From positions 1 to 43,299 of the forward strand of contig JAZRYW010000031.1 in assembly GCA_045600965.1 (NCBI GenBank): 43,299 nt of DNA. Direction: 5' to 3'. The notes beneath the pieces were generated by a model. That model searched no databases. It was not told the origin of the DNA and saw only the letters and a list, made by a program, of their open reading frames with translations. Positions 7,842 through 16,380 of this stretch are shown piece by piece. The stretch is from RGIG6374 sp045600965. Its GTDB lineage: Bacteria; Bacteroidota; Bacteroidia; Bacteroidales; UBA932. Every line of letters starts with the position of its first letter. Within the stretch, counting starts at the first letter, position 1. A program made the translations under genes and the position numbers.

Positions 7842-7877
7842 GAAGGCCATTCGTGAGAGTGGCCTTCTTTGTTTTTT
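7842..7877 (+). terminator. Intrinsic terminator after rpsU
   Basis: Eight-pair stem GAAGGCCA (7842-7849) with TGGCCTTC (7860-7867), a 10-base loop, then TTTGTTTTTT. A classical Rho-independent terminator that separates rpsU from xerC. Confidence 0.85.
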
Positions 7878-7879
7878 GT

Positions 7880-7887
7880 TATATTTG
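7880..7887 (+). promoter_or_regulatory. -7 promoter box TATATTTG for xerC
   Basis: TAnnTTTG match directly after the rpsU terminator, eight bases before the xerC ATG. No convincing -33 box, since that position falls in the terminator stem. Confidence 0.45.
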
Positions 7888-7895
7888 CACAGAGA

Positions 7896-8846
7896 ATGAG
7901 TGAATTAAAAAGTATCTGCGCAACGCTGACCGAATCCTTCATAGATTACCTCCTGAACGTGCGGAGGAGTTCTCCCCTGACATCCCGGACATACGAGTCG
8001 GTGCTGGATGAGTTTTGGGAGTTCTCCCTCGACGGGGGCCGTCCGTCCTCTGAGAGCGAGGAACTGGAACTGCTCACCCCTACCCTTATCCGGGGCTTTG
8101 TCGCAAGAGGTATGGAGCAGGGGCTTTCGGCACGCTCGATCAACCAGAAACTGTCCGCCCTCAGCAGTTTCTGTACCTGGCTTGTAAGGCAGGGCAGGCT
8201 CCAGTCCAACCCCGTTGACAGGGTCGCCAGGCCCAAGCAGGAGAAGAAACTGCCCGTATTCTACACCGAGGCGGCAATGGAGGAATATCTTGACACTCCG
8301 CCTTATGACGACGGATTCCCCGCCCTTCGCGACCGGACAGTGGTGATGACACTCTATGCGACCGGTATGAGGCGCGCAGAACTTGCCGGCTTGAAAATCA
8401 AGGATTTCGACCCCTCAAGGCAAGTTTTCAGAGTCCTCGGCAAGGGGGACAAGGAGCGCGAAATTCCCGTCCCGGCTTTGATTTGTCAGGAATTGGTGCT
8501 ATATTTGAACAGATTTAAGGCTGAGATGCCCTCCAATCCCGAAGGAATGTTCTTCCTCACGGACAAGGGCAGACCACTCTACCTTCAGAAGGTGAACAGC
8601 ATAGTGAAGCGCGAACTCCAGCGCAGCGGTTCATTCACCGGCAGAAAATCGCCCCACGTGCTGAGGCACTCGCTGGCCACCCACCTTCTGAACAACGGAG
8701 CAGACTTGAACAGCATCAAGGAAGTGCTGGGCCACAGTTCTCTTGCGGCGACGCAGATATACACCCACAATTCCTTCGAAAAGCTGAAGAACATATATTT
8801 AACCGCTCATCCAAGAGCTAAAAACGGAGGTAGAAATGGAAATTAA
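7896..8846 (+). CDS. xerC: Tyrosine recombinase XerC/XerD family
   Basis: A 316-residue site-specific recombinase with a SAM-like N-terminal core-binding domain (about 10-105) and a C-terminal catalytic domain. The catalytic set is complete: Arg159 (TGMRRAEL), Lys183 (GKGDKERE), His254 and Arg257 (HVLRH), His280 (LGHSS) and Tyr289 (QIYTH). Length, intactness and the rpsU-hpf context fit the chromosomal dimer-resolution enzyme rather than a mobile-element integrase. Whether it is XerC or XerD cannot be settled without comparison. Its stop lies inside the start of hpf, so the two are translationally coupled. Confidence 0.88.
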   Translation: MSELKSICATLTESFIDYLLNVRRSSPLTSRTYESVLDEFWEFSLDGGRPSSESEELELLTPTLIRGFVARGMEQGLSARSINQKLSALSSFCTWLVRQGRLQSNPVDRVARPKQEKKLPVFYTEAAMEEYLDTPPYDDGFPALRDRTVVMTLYATGMRRAELAGLKIKDFDPSRQVFRVLGKGDKEREIPVPALICQELVLYLNRFKAEMPSNPEGMFFLTDKGRPLYLQKVNSIVKRELQRSGSFTGRKSPHVLRHSLATHLLNNGADLNSIKEVLGHSSLAATQIYTHNSFEKLKNIYLTAHPRAKNGGRNGN

Positions 8847-9129
8847 AGTTCAATCCGTGAAGTTTGACGCAGATCAGAAACTTCTCGACTTCATCGACAA
8901 GAAAGTGAGCAAGCTCCCCAAGTTCTTCGACGCAATCATCCGAGCCGAAGTGGTACTTTCACTGCTGCCCGACGTAGACAACAAGAACGTTCAGATCAAG
9001 GCGGTCGTCCCCGGCAATGACATCATCGTTGAAAAGAATGCGGCCACATTCGAAAGCGCCGTCGTCGACTGTGTCGACGTGCTTAAATCCCAGCTTGTAG
9101 CCGTCAAGGAGAAACAGCGCGAGAAATAG
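8836..9129 (+). CDS. hpf: Ribosome hibernation-promoting factor (short HPF/YfiA type)
   Basis: A 97-residue protein with the beta-alpha-beta-beta-beta-alpha pattern of HPF/RaiA (MEIKVQSVKFDADQKLLDF; a C-terminal helix VDVLKSQLVAVKEKQ). It would bind the 30S decoding region in stationary phase and inactivate or dimerise ribosomes. It lacks the long C-terminal extension of long HPF. The ATG overlaps the last 11 bases of xerC and is preceded by GGAGG (8826-8830) within the xerC codons for Gly-Gly, five bases away. An intrinsic terminator follows. Confidence 0.9.
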   Translation: MEIKVQSVKFDADQKLLDFIDKKVSKLPKFFDAIIRAEVVLSLLPDVDNKNVQIKAVVPGNDIIVEKNAATFESAVVDCVDVLKSQLVAVKEKQREK

Positions 9130-9149
9130 AAACAAAGTATATGGTATGG

Positions 9150-9183
9150 GAGGTCGGCTCTAAAAAGGGTCGACCTCTTTTTT
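9150..9183. terminator. Intrinsic terminator after hpf
   Basis: GAGGTCG (9150-9156) pairs with CGACCTC (9171-9177), followed by TTTTTT. It also covers the stop codon region of the opposing esterase gene and may act for both. Confidence 0.8.
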
Positions 9184-10107
9184 GGATCCGTACATACGGT
9201 TGATGTCGAAGGAGGCGTTGTGCTCCGAGGATACATAGCCGTCGTCGACCACGGCGTCCATCGTTATGCGCTCCGGGGAGAGCACGCAGTGGTCGATGAA
9301 CCACAGGGTCTTGTCCAGGTCGGGGAGCATCCTTCCCGCCACATCGTGATAGTGGCCCACATAACGGTATATGATATGGGGATATCCGAACTTGTCCATA
9401 CAGCGGTCGATCTCATCGCTTCCAAGAAGCCCCAGGTTGAACAGCTGCAGCTTACGGTATGTCACCAGCCTGTCCTCGGTTCCGTGGAACAGGAGCGTGG
9501 GGGCCGGCTCGTGGGCAGTCCATTTCAGCGGAGCCTTCCGGGTGAATATCGCGCCGGAGAATGACACCACGCCGGCAAACCGGAAATCGTCAGACATCGC
9601 TGCAGCGGCAGGGGTACGGTTGCAGAGCTCATAGTCACACTGAAGCGCGGTCATCGCTCCGGCGCTGCTCCCGACCAGGATTATCCGTTCGGGGTCTATC
9701 TTCAGGCTGTCGCTGTGACCGACAAGATATTCCACGGCGGAGAAGACATCCTCCACCGCCATAGCAACCGATTTCTCGGTCACTCCCACCATACTCAGCA
9801 CGCCTCCCTTCTTGACATAGTCCTTCATCCCGAGCCGGTAATCCACAGCCGCGACCACAAACCCGCGGTCGGCCAGACGACGGCAGTATTCAACAGTGGA
9901 CGGCGTCGTCCTGGTGGTCATCGCAAACCCTCCTCCGAATATGTAGACTATGCAGGGACGCATCAGCGTGTCCGTCGAAGGCATATACATCAGCATATCG
10001 AGGGTTGAGGTATCACGCTGCGCGAAGCGGATCGTGTCCTGGGCGGAAAGGGCCTGACTGCAGGAAAGCAGCGCGGCAAGAAGAGTCATCCGAAGTTTCT
10101 TGGCCAT
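9160..10107 (-). CDS. Secreted alpha/beta hydrolase (esterase/lipase-like)
   Basis: A 315-residue exported hydrolase. The signal peptide is residues 1 to about 22 (cleavage near ALSAQ). The oxyanion motif is FGGGF (57-61), the nucleophile Ser148 lies in GSSAG, the acid is probably Asp212 (HGTEDR) and the base His252 or His254 (GHYHD). The arrangement resembles the BD-FAE/esterase-lipase group common in Bacteroidetes polysaccharide use, but no polysaccharide locus adjoins it, so the substrate (acetyl or feruloyl ester, peptide or lipid) is open. The stop lies in the shared terminator hairpin with hpf. Confidence 0.85.
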   Translation of the reverse strand: MAKKLRMTLLAALLSCSQALSAQDTIRFAQRDTSTLDMLMYMPSTDTLMRPCIVYIFGGGFAMTTRTTPSTVEYCRRLADRGFVVAAVDYRLGMKDYVKKGGVLSMVGVTEKSVAMAVEDVFSAVEYLVGHSDSLKIDPERIILVGSSAGAMTALQCDYELCNRTPAAAAMSDDFRFAGVVSFSGAIFTRKAPLKWTAHEPAPTLLFHGTEDRLVTYRKLQLFNLGLLGSDEIDRCMDKFGYPHIIYRYVGHYHDVAGRMLPDLDKTLWFIDHCVLSPERITMDAVVDDGYVSSEHNASFDINRMYGSKKEVDPF

Positions 10108-10132
10108 TGTAGAGTTCTGTTGGATTATGGTG

Positions 10133-10140
10133 CAAAACTA
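10133..10140 (-). promoter_or_regulatory. -7 promoter box TAGTTTTG for the esterase
   Basis: Minus-strand TAnnTTTG match followed by CA, 25 bases before the ATG at 10107. No clear -33 box seen. Confidence 0.45.
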
Positions 10141-10176
10141 ATGAAATAATTCTGCATATATCCGTTTGAGGAATGG

Positions 10177-10319
10177 TTAAAAAATAAGTTGGTAAAGATT
10201 CATGAAAGATTGTTTATGGATTTTGGATATGGAATGAAGGAGTGTAGCGGGCTACTCGACTGAATTACATATCCAAAAGACGAAACAAGATTCATAAATA
10301 TTACCAAGTTATTTTTTAA
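10177..10319. repeat. 143-bp palindrome upstream of mutA
   Basis: Left arm about 10177-10231 and right arm about 10267-10319 are inverted copies. The outer tip (10177-10195, TTAAAAAATAAGTTGGTAA) matches the other end with a single change, and the inner block TTTTGGATATG is also shared. Between the arms lies a small perfect hairpin, GTAGC-GG-GCTAC. The right tip reaches the -33 region of the mutA promoter. MITE-like element or large regulatory cruciform; no terminal duplication could be confirmed. Confidence 0.7.
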
Positions 10320-10334
10320 TAATGACTGAAGTGT

Positions 10335-10342
10335 TATCTTTG
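10335..10342 (+). promoter_or_regulatory. mutA promoter box TATCTTTG
   Basis: Exact TAnnTTTG match followed by CAG, giving a leader of about 40 bases. The -33 position falls in the T-run (10312-10317) at the right end of the 143-bp palindrome. Confidence 0.6.
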
Positions 10343-10387
10343 CAGATTATTCAAGAAAATTATTTCAATTCATAGTACAAACAACTT

Positions 10388-12259
10388 ATGGCTAACAAAC
10401 TTTTTGCTGAATTTCCGCCCGTATCCACCCAGGAATGGGAGGAAGTGATCATCAAGGACCTCAAGGGAGCCGACTACGAGAAGAAACTCGTGTGGAGGAC
10501 CCTGGAAGGATTCAATGTCCGCCCCTACTATCGTCAGGAAAACCTTGAAGGACTCAAGGTTACAGGCGGAAAGCCCGGTGAATTCCCATTCATCAGGGGT
10601 ACGAAGAAATGTAACAACTGGCTCGTGCGTCAGGACTACTGCGCCTGCGACGGCAATTTCGCCAAAGCCAACAGGGAAGCGCTCGACGGCCTTATGAAGG
10701 GCGTTGAGTCAGTAGGCTTCTGCATCGACGGGAAGAAAGGCCTCGACGAGGCCGAGATGGCAACCCTTCTGAACGGCATCCAGCTCTCCGCCTGCGAAGT
10801 CAACTTCTGCGAATGCTGCTGCGGCACTCCCAAGACCATCAGGAGCTTCCTCGCATTTGCCGAAAAGCAGGGCGTCGCTCCGGATCAGATCAAGGCTTCA
10901 TTCGACTTCAATCCTCTCCACTGCCTTACCACGAAGGGTAATTTCTGTGACGACAAGGTGTTCGAGCGCGCAAAGGAATGCATCGAACTTGTGGCAGGAT
11001 ATCCCAGGATACGCGTAATCGGCGTAGAGGCATACGATTTCAACCAGGCAGGATCAAGCATCTGCCAGGAACTTGCCTTTGCGCTCGCTCAAGGCAATGA
11101 ATATATGGCTCAGCTGACCGAGCTCGGAGTTCCCGCAACCGAAGTGGCAAAGCGCATCAAGTTCACGTTCTCCGTAGGTTCCGTATACTTTATGGAAATA
11201 GCAAAGTTCCGCGCGGCACGCGCCCTCTGGGCCAATGTTGTCGATGCATACGGTGTCGAGGGCTGTCCTTCAAAGATGAACATCCACGCCGTTACAAGCC
11301 AGTGGAACCAGACCGTATACGACTCTTATGTAAATATGCTCCGCGGCACAACCGAAGCGATGAGCGCAGCCATCGCAGGCGTAAACTCCCTCGAAGTGCT
11401 TCCGTTCGACTATTCGTTCCGCGAACCCAACGAGTTCTCCAACAGAATCGCCCGCAACGCGCAGATCATCCTCAAGGAAGAGGCTCACTTCGACAAGGTC
11501 GTTGACCCTGCCGCAGGCTCATACTACATCGAGAACCTCACCCAGTCCATTATGGACACCGCCTGGGCAATGTTCAAGGATGTCGAGCAGAAGGGCGGAT
11601 ATACCGAAGCCTTCAAGGCCGGTTTCATCCAGAGCGAAATAAAGGCCGTGGCCGACAAGCGCGACAAGAACATCGCGACCCGCCGCGAAACCATTCTCGG
11701 AACCAACCAGTACCCCAACTTCCTCGAGAAGGCAGGTGACGGAATCACCGCTGAAATCGTCAAGCGCGGCGCACAGAAACGCTGCTGCTGCGGCGAACAG
11801 GTGGCACAGCCCCTCGAAGCGTACCGCGGCGCACAGGCGTTCGAAGCCCTTCGCTTCGCAACCGACCGCAGCGGGAAGCAGCCCGTTGCCTTTATGGCCA
11901 CTTTCGGCAACCTCGCAATGTGCCGCGCAAGAGCTCAGTTCGCCTGCAACTTCTTTGCAGTGGCAGGATTCAAGGTTATCGACAACAACCGTTTCGCTTC
12001 CGCTGAAGAAGGCGCAAAGGCAGCCCTCGAAGCAGGTGCGGATATCGTGGTGGCCTGCTCCTCCGATGACGAATATGCTGAAGGAGCAGCCGCCATCAAC
12101 GCAGTGGTCGGCGACAAGGCCATCGTCGTTGTGGCAGGTGATCCCGTATGCCGTCCCGAACTCGAAGCAAAGGGCATAGCCAACTACATCCACGTCAAGT
12201 GCAACATCCTCGAGACCCTCAAGGAATATCAGGCCAAACTCGGTATCAAGGAAATTTAA
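10388..12259 (+). CDS. mutA: Methylmalonyl-CoA mutase small (beta) subunit
   Basis: A 623-residue partner subunit of the B12-dependent mutase that interconverts succinyl-CoA and R-methylmalonyl-CoA in the succinate/propionate pathway. It has the mutase-type barrel (about 1-440, with KIKFTFSVGS-like and DPAAGSYYIENLT segments) and a C-terminal B12-like domain that lacks the cobalamin DxHxxG motif, as expected of the non-catalytic subunit. Unusual Cys clusters occur at 136-145 (CEVNFCECCC) and 466-468 (CCC). It sits 12 bases upstream of mutB, clearly one operon. Confidence 0.93.
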   Translation: MANKLFAEFPPVSTQEWEEVIIKDLKGADYEKKLVWRTLEGFNVRPYYRQENLEGLKVTGGKPGEFPFIRGTKKCNNWLVRQDYCACDGNFAKANREALDGLMKGVESVGFCIDGKKGLDEAEMATLLNGIQLSACEVNFCECCCGTPKTIRSFLAFAEKQGVAPDQIKASFDFNPLHCLTTKGNFCDDKVFERAKECIELVAGYPRIRVIGVEAYDFNQAGSSICQELAFALAQGNEYMAQLTELGVPATEVAKRIKFTFSVGSVYFMEIAKFRAARALWANVVDAYGVEGCPSKMNIHAVTSQWNQTVYDSYVNMLRGTTEAMSAAIAGVNSLEVLPFDYSFREPNEFSNRIARNAQIILKEEAHFDKVVDPAAGSYYIENLTQSIMDTAWAMFKDVEQKGGYTEAFKAGFIQSEIKAVADKRDKNIATRRETILGTNQYPNFLEKAGDGITAEIVKRGAQKRCCCGEQVAQPLEAYRGAQAFEALRFATDRSGKQPVAFMATFGNLAMCRARAQFACNFFAVAGFKVIDNNRFASAEEGAKAALEAGADIVVACSSDDEYAEGAAAINAVVGDKAIVVVAGDPVCRPELEAKGIANYIHVKCNILETLKEYQAKLGIKEI

Positions 12260-12271
12260 TTGAGCAAGATT

Positions 12272-14404
12272 ATGAGACCAACATTCAAAGACATAAGATA
12301 CACAAAGCCCGCAACCGAAGCAAAATGCTGCTGCAAGGGCAAGTCTGACGAACTCTGGCACACCGCCGAAAAGATTGACGTCAAAGGTCTGTACACCGCT
12401 GAAGACCTTGAGAATATGGAGCACCTCAACTATGCTGCAGGTATCAAGCCCTTCCTCCGCGGTCCTTACTCGACAATGTATGTCCAGAGGCCCTGGACTA
12501 TCCGTCAGTATGCAGGTTTCTCAACCGCTGAGGAATCCAATGCATTCTACCGCAGGAACCTCGCCGCAGGCCAGAAGGGACTTTCAGTCGCATTCGACCT
12601 CGCGACTCACCGCGGATATGACGCTGACCATCCCCGCGTGGTGGGTGATGTCGGAAAGGCCGGCGTGTCAATATGCTCAGTGGAGGATATGAAGGTCCTC
12701 TTCGACCAGATTCCTCTCGGCAAGATGTCCGTTTCAATGACTATGAACGGCGCTGTCCTCCCCATCCTTGCCTTCTACATCGTGGCAGGTCTGGAACAGG
12801 GCGTACAGCTTGAGGAAATGCAGGGCACCATACAGAACGACATCCTCAAGGAGTTTATGGTCCGCAACACCTACATCTATCCCCCCGAGTTCTCGATGCG
12901 CATCATCGGTGACATCTTCGCATACACTTCACAGCATATGCCCAAGTTCAACTCCATCTCCATCTCAGGTTACCATATGCAGGAGGCGGGCGCGACCAAC
13001 GACATCGAAATGGCATACACCCTTGCCGACGGTCTGGAATATCTCCGCACCGGTATCAAGGCCGGCATCGACGTGGACGCTTTCGCTCCCCGTCTGTCGT
13101 TCTTCTGGGCAATTGGTATGAACAACTTTATGGAAATTGCCAAGATGCGTGCGGCGCGTATGATCTGGGCAAAGCTCGTGGGCCAGTTCAACCCCAAGAA
13201 CCCCAAGTCACAGTCGCTCCGCACACACTGCCAGACTTCAGGGTGGTCCCTTACCGAACAGGATCCCTACAACAACGTCGCACGTACCTGCATCGAGGCT
13301 ATGGGCGCAGCTCTGGGTCACACCCAGTCCCTCCACACCAACGCTCTCGACGAAGCAATCGCGCTTCCCACCGACTTCTCCGCCCGTATCGCCCGCAACA
13401 CCCAGATCTACATTCAGGAAGAGACGAACGTATGCAGGAGCATCGACCCCTGGGCAGGTTCATACTATGTTGAATCACTCACCAAGGAAATCGCCGACAA
13501 GGCCTGGGAACACATCCAGGAAATCGAGTCTCTCGGCGGAATGGCAAAGGCCATCGAGACCGGTATACCCAAACTCCGTATCGAAGAGGCTGCCGCCCGC
13601 AAGCAGGCGCGCATCGACTCCGGCACTGAAAAGATCGTCGGCATCAATGAATACCGCCTCGAACACGAAGATCCCATCGAGATCCTTGCAGTGGACAACA
13701 CCAAGGTACGCGAATCACAGGTGAAGCGTCTCAAGGAGCTCCGCGCCAGCCGCGACAACGCGAAGGTTCAGCAGTGCCTCGACGCAATCACCAGGGCTGT
13801 GGAGACCAAGAGCGGCAATCTGCTCGAGCTCGCAGTCGAAGCTGCAAAGGCAAGGGCAACCCTGGGCGAGATCTCAGACGCCTGCGAAAAGGTCGTTGGA
13901 CGTTATAAAGCAGTTATACGTATGAATACAGGTGTTTACTCATCAGAAGTCAAGAACGACGCAGAATTCGAAAAGGCAAAGAAGATGGTTGCCGACTTCG
14001 CAAGGAAGGAAGGCCGCCAGCCCCGTATCATGATTGCAAAACTCGGTCAGGACGGTCACGACCGCGGCGCAAAGGTTGTCGCCACCGGTTACGCCGACTG
14101 CGGTTACGACGTGGATATGGGCCCTCTTTTCCAGACTCCCGCAGAGGCTGCAAAGCAGGCTGTTGAAAACGACGTCCACATCGTCGGTGTTTCATCCCTC
14201 GCAGCAGGTCACCTCACCCTCGTTCCCCAGATTGTGGAGGAACTCCGCAAACTCGGACGCGAGGACATCATCGTGGTTGTGGGAGGTGTCATCCCCGCAC
14301 AGGATTATGACGCGCTCTACAAAGCCGGCGCAGCCGCAATCTTCGGTCCCGGAACACGCATCCCGTTCTCTGCAATCAAGATGATTGAATTGCTTGAGCA
14401 ATAG
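12272..14404 (+). CDS. mutB: Methylmalonyl-CoA mutase large (alpha) subunit
   Basis: A 710-residue catalytic subunit. The N-terminal TIM barrel binds CoA (PYSTMYVQRPWTIRQYAGFS region near residues 68-90), and the C-terminal Rossmann-like domain carries the cobalamin motif DGHDRG with the cobalt-ligand His596, plus the later GVSSLAAGH and GGVIP elements. Length and motifs match the family throughout. The ATG at 12272 is chosen over a TTG 12 bases earlier. The N-terminal tail contains CCC at 19-21, echoing the clusters in MutA. Epimerase and MeaB genes are not nearby. Confidence 0.95.
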   Translation: MRPTFKDIRYTKPATEAKCCCKGKSDELWHTAEKIDVKGLYTAEDLENMEHLNYAAGIKPFLRGPYSTMYVQRPWTIRQYAGFSTAEESNAFYRRNLAAGQKGLSVAFDLATHRGYDADHPRVVGDVGKAGVSICSVEDMKVLFDQIPLGKMSVSMTMNGAVLPILAFYIVAGLEQGVQLEEMQGTIQNDILKEFMVRNTYIYPPEFSMRIIGDIFAYTSQHMPKFNSISISGYHMQEAGATNDIEMAYTLADGLEYLRTGIKAGIDVDAFAPRLSFFWAIGMNNFMEIAKMRAARMIWAKLVGQFNPKNPKSQSLRTHCQTSGWSLTEQDPYNNVARTCIEAMGAALGHTQSLHTNALDEAIALPTDFSARIARNTQIYIQEETNVCRSIDPWAGSYYVESLTKEIADKAWEHIQEIESLGGMAKAIETGIPKLRIEEAAARKQARIDSGTEKIVGINEYRLEHEDPIEILAVDNTKVRESQVKRLKELRASRDNAKVQQCLDAITRAVETKSGNLLELAVEAAKARATLGEISDACEKVVGRYKAVIRMNTGVYSSEVKNDAEFEKAKKMVADFARKEGRQPRIMIAKLGQDGHDRGAKVVATGYADCGYDVDMGPLFQTPAEAAKQAVENDVHIVGVSSLAAGHLTLVPQIVEELRKLGREDIIVVVGGVIPAQDYDALYKAGAAAIFGPGTRIPFSAIKMIELLEQ

Positions 14405-14436
14405 TTTGAATCCGTTCTGATTTTTTAGTAAATTTG
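14405..14436 (+). promoter_or_regulatory. parE promoter
   Basis: TTTG (14405-14408) begins directly after the mutB stop codon, then a 20-base spacer and TAAATTTG (14429-14436). Confidence 0.65.
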
Positions 14437-14465
14437 CAACCGCTCGGCTTCAACCGGGCGGTTGC
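14436..14465 (+). terminator. Hairpin between mutB and parE, terminator or leader structure
   Basis: GCAACCGCTCGG (14436-14447) pairs with CCGGGCGGTTGC (14454-14465) over 12 positions with one mismatch, followed by TTATTTTC. It may end mutAB transcripts. Because it begins at the last base of the parE -7 box, most of it would also sit at the extreme 5' end of the parE mRNA. Confidence 0.6.
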
Positions 14466-14491
14466 TTATTTTCAAACAAAAGGACTCGGAT

Positions 14492-16372
14492 ATGGCGGAC
14501 GACATTCATATGAGCACAGGTGTGGCGGAATACGGGGAAGAGCAGATTCAGACCCTGAAGTGGAATGAACATATCCGCAGACGTCCCGGAATGTACATAG
14601 GCAAGCTCGGGGACGGCAAGGAACCCGATGACGGCATATATGTCCTGCTTAAGGAAGTGCTCGACAACTCCGTCGACGAGTACAACGCCAATCCTAACCG
14701 CTGGTCGAAGAGCATCTTCATCACCATCGAGGGACATTCGGTGAAGATAAGGGACTACGGCCGCGGCATACCCCTTGCGAAGGTGGTGGATTGCGCCAGC
14801 ATCCTCAACACGGGCGGCAAGTTCGACAGCAAGGCCTTCAAGCGTTCAGTCGGTCTCAACGGAGTGGGCATCAAGGCCGTCAACGCGTTGAGCACAAGTT
14901 TCCACATACAGTCGTTCCGTGACGGGGAGAGCCAGGAAGCCCTTTTCAGCAAGGGGGACCTCGTATCGGAGCAGAGACTTGTCTCGGACGAGCGCAACGG
15001 CACCCTGGTGGAGTATAACGCCGATGAGGAACTCTTCATAGGATATGAGTATGACAATGAGATAGTGGAGACGATGCTCCGCAACTACTCCTACCTCAAC
15101 CCGGGCCTCTGCCTCAACTTCAACGGCAAGGAATTCAGGAGCAGGAACGGTCTGCTTGACCTCCTGAGCGAGAATGTCAGCGAGGAGCTCCTCTACGAGC
15201 CCATCCATCTCACCGGCGAGGACATCGAGGTTGTCATAACCCACGGCAACGGCTACGGCGAGAACATCTACTCCTTCGTCAACGGGCAGAACACCCGTGA
15301 GGGAGGAACCCACCTCCAGGCATACCGCGAGGCCGTGGCGAAGACCATCAAGGAGTTCTTCCCCAACAAGGACTTCGAGTACGGTGACGTGCGCCAGTCC
15401 ATCATAGGCATCATCAGTGTCAAGATTGAGGAGCCCATCTTCCTTTCGCAGACCAAGACCAGGCTCGGCAGCAAGGAGATGTACAAGGACGGCCCCTCTG
15501 TCCGCAACTATATCAACGATTTCATCAAGATAGAACTCGACAACTATCTTCACAAGAACCTCGACAAGGCCCAGATAATACTCAAGAAGATCCAGGACAG
15601 CGAAAAGGAGCGCAAGGCCATAGCCAATATAGGCAAGAAGGCCAAGGAGAAGGCCCGCAAGGTCAATCTCAACAACCGCAAGCTCCGCGACTGCTCCATC
15701 CACTACACGGACAGGAACGAGAAGGCCGAACTCTCCACAATCTTCATCACGGAGGGTGACTCCGCATCCGGATCCATAACCACGAGCCGCGACGCCGACA
15801 CCCAGGCCGTGTTCAGCCTCCGTGGGAAGCCCCTGAACTGCTACAAGGAGTCAAAGAAGGTCATCTACACCAACGAGGAGTTCAACCTGCTCATAGCCGC
15901 TCTCGACATAGAAGAGGACATAGAGCGACTCAGGTACAACAATGTGGTGATAGCCACCGATGCCGATGTGGACGGGATGCACATACGTCTTCTGGTGCTC
16001 ACCTTCTTCCTGAAGTTCTTCCCCGACCTTATCAGACAGGGACATCTTTACATACTCCAGACCCCCCTGTTCAGAGTCAAGTCGAAGAACGCCAATATGT
16101 ACTGCTACACCAGCGGAGAGCGCGACGCGGCTATGGCCAAACTCGGCAAGGGCGCAGAAGTCACCCGCTTCAAAGGTCTCGGTGAGATTTCCCCCACAGA
16201 GTTCCGTGAATTCATAGGCGGCGCAATGAAGCTCGAAAGGGTCACCATACAGCACGACGACTCCATACCGAGCCTTCTCGATTTCTATATGGGCAAGAAC
16301 ACGTCCTACAGGTGTGACTTCATCAAGGACAATCTTCGTTCTGACGTCGGCAACACTGAAGAGAATGCATAG
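14492..16372 (+). CDS. parE: DNA topoisomerase IV subunit B (ParE/GyrB type)
   Basis: A 626-residue type IIA topoisomerase ATPase subunit. The GHKL ATP site shows DNSVDEY, YGRGIP and GLNGVGIKAVNALS. The transducer follows, and the TOPRIM part shows EGDSASGS and DADVDGMHIR with the metal-binding Asp pair. The shorter ParE-like length without the GyrB insertion argues for topoisomerase IV, which unlinks daughter chromosomes. The A subunit gene is not adjacent. The ATG at 14492 is used; 14510 is an alternative. Confidence 0.88.
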   Translation: MADDIHMSTGVAEYGEEQIQTLKWNEHIRRRPGMYIGKLGDGKEPDDGIYVLLKEVLDNSVDEYNANPNRWSKSIFITIEGHSVKIRDYGRGIPLAKVVDCASILNTGGKFDSKAFKRSVGLNGVGIKAVNALSTSFHIQSFRDGESQEALFSKGDLVSEQRLVSDERNGTLVEYNADEELFIGYEYDNEIVETMLRNYSYLNPGLCLNFNGKEFRSRNGLLDLLSENVSEELLYEPIHLTGEDIEVVITHGNGYGENIYSFVNGQNTREGGTHLQAYREAVAKTIKEFFPNKDFEYGDVRQSIIGIISVKIEEPIFLSQTKTRLGSKEMYKDGPSVRNYINDFIKIELDNYLHKNLDKAQIILKKIQDSEKERKAIANIGKKAKEKARKVNLNNRKLRDCSIHYTDRNEKAELSTIFITEGDSASGSITTSRDADTQAVFSLRGKPLNCYKESKKVIYTNEEFNLLIAALDIEEDIERLRYNNVVIATDADVDGMHIRLLVLTFFLKFFPDLIRQGHLYILQTPLFRVKSKNANMYCYTSGERDAAMAKLGKGAEVTRFKGLGEISPTEFREFIGGAMKLERVTIQHDDSIPSLLDFYMGKNTSYRCDFIKDNLRSDVGNTEENA

Positions 16373-16380
16373 ACGGGCGT

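Noticed and set aside
11519..12424. 301-residue minus-strand frame
   Set aside because: Antisense to mutA and the start of mutB; Cys- and Gly-rich composition is a shadow of the codon bias.
14846..15703. 285-residue minus-strand frame
   Set aside because: Antisense to parE, with repetitive Leu/Val composition and no recognisable fold.
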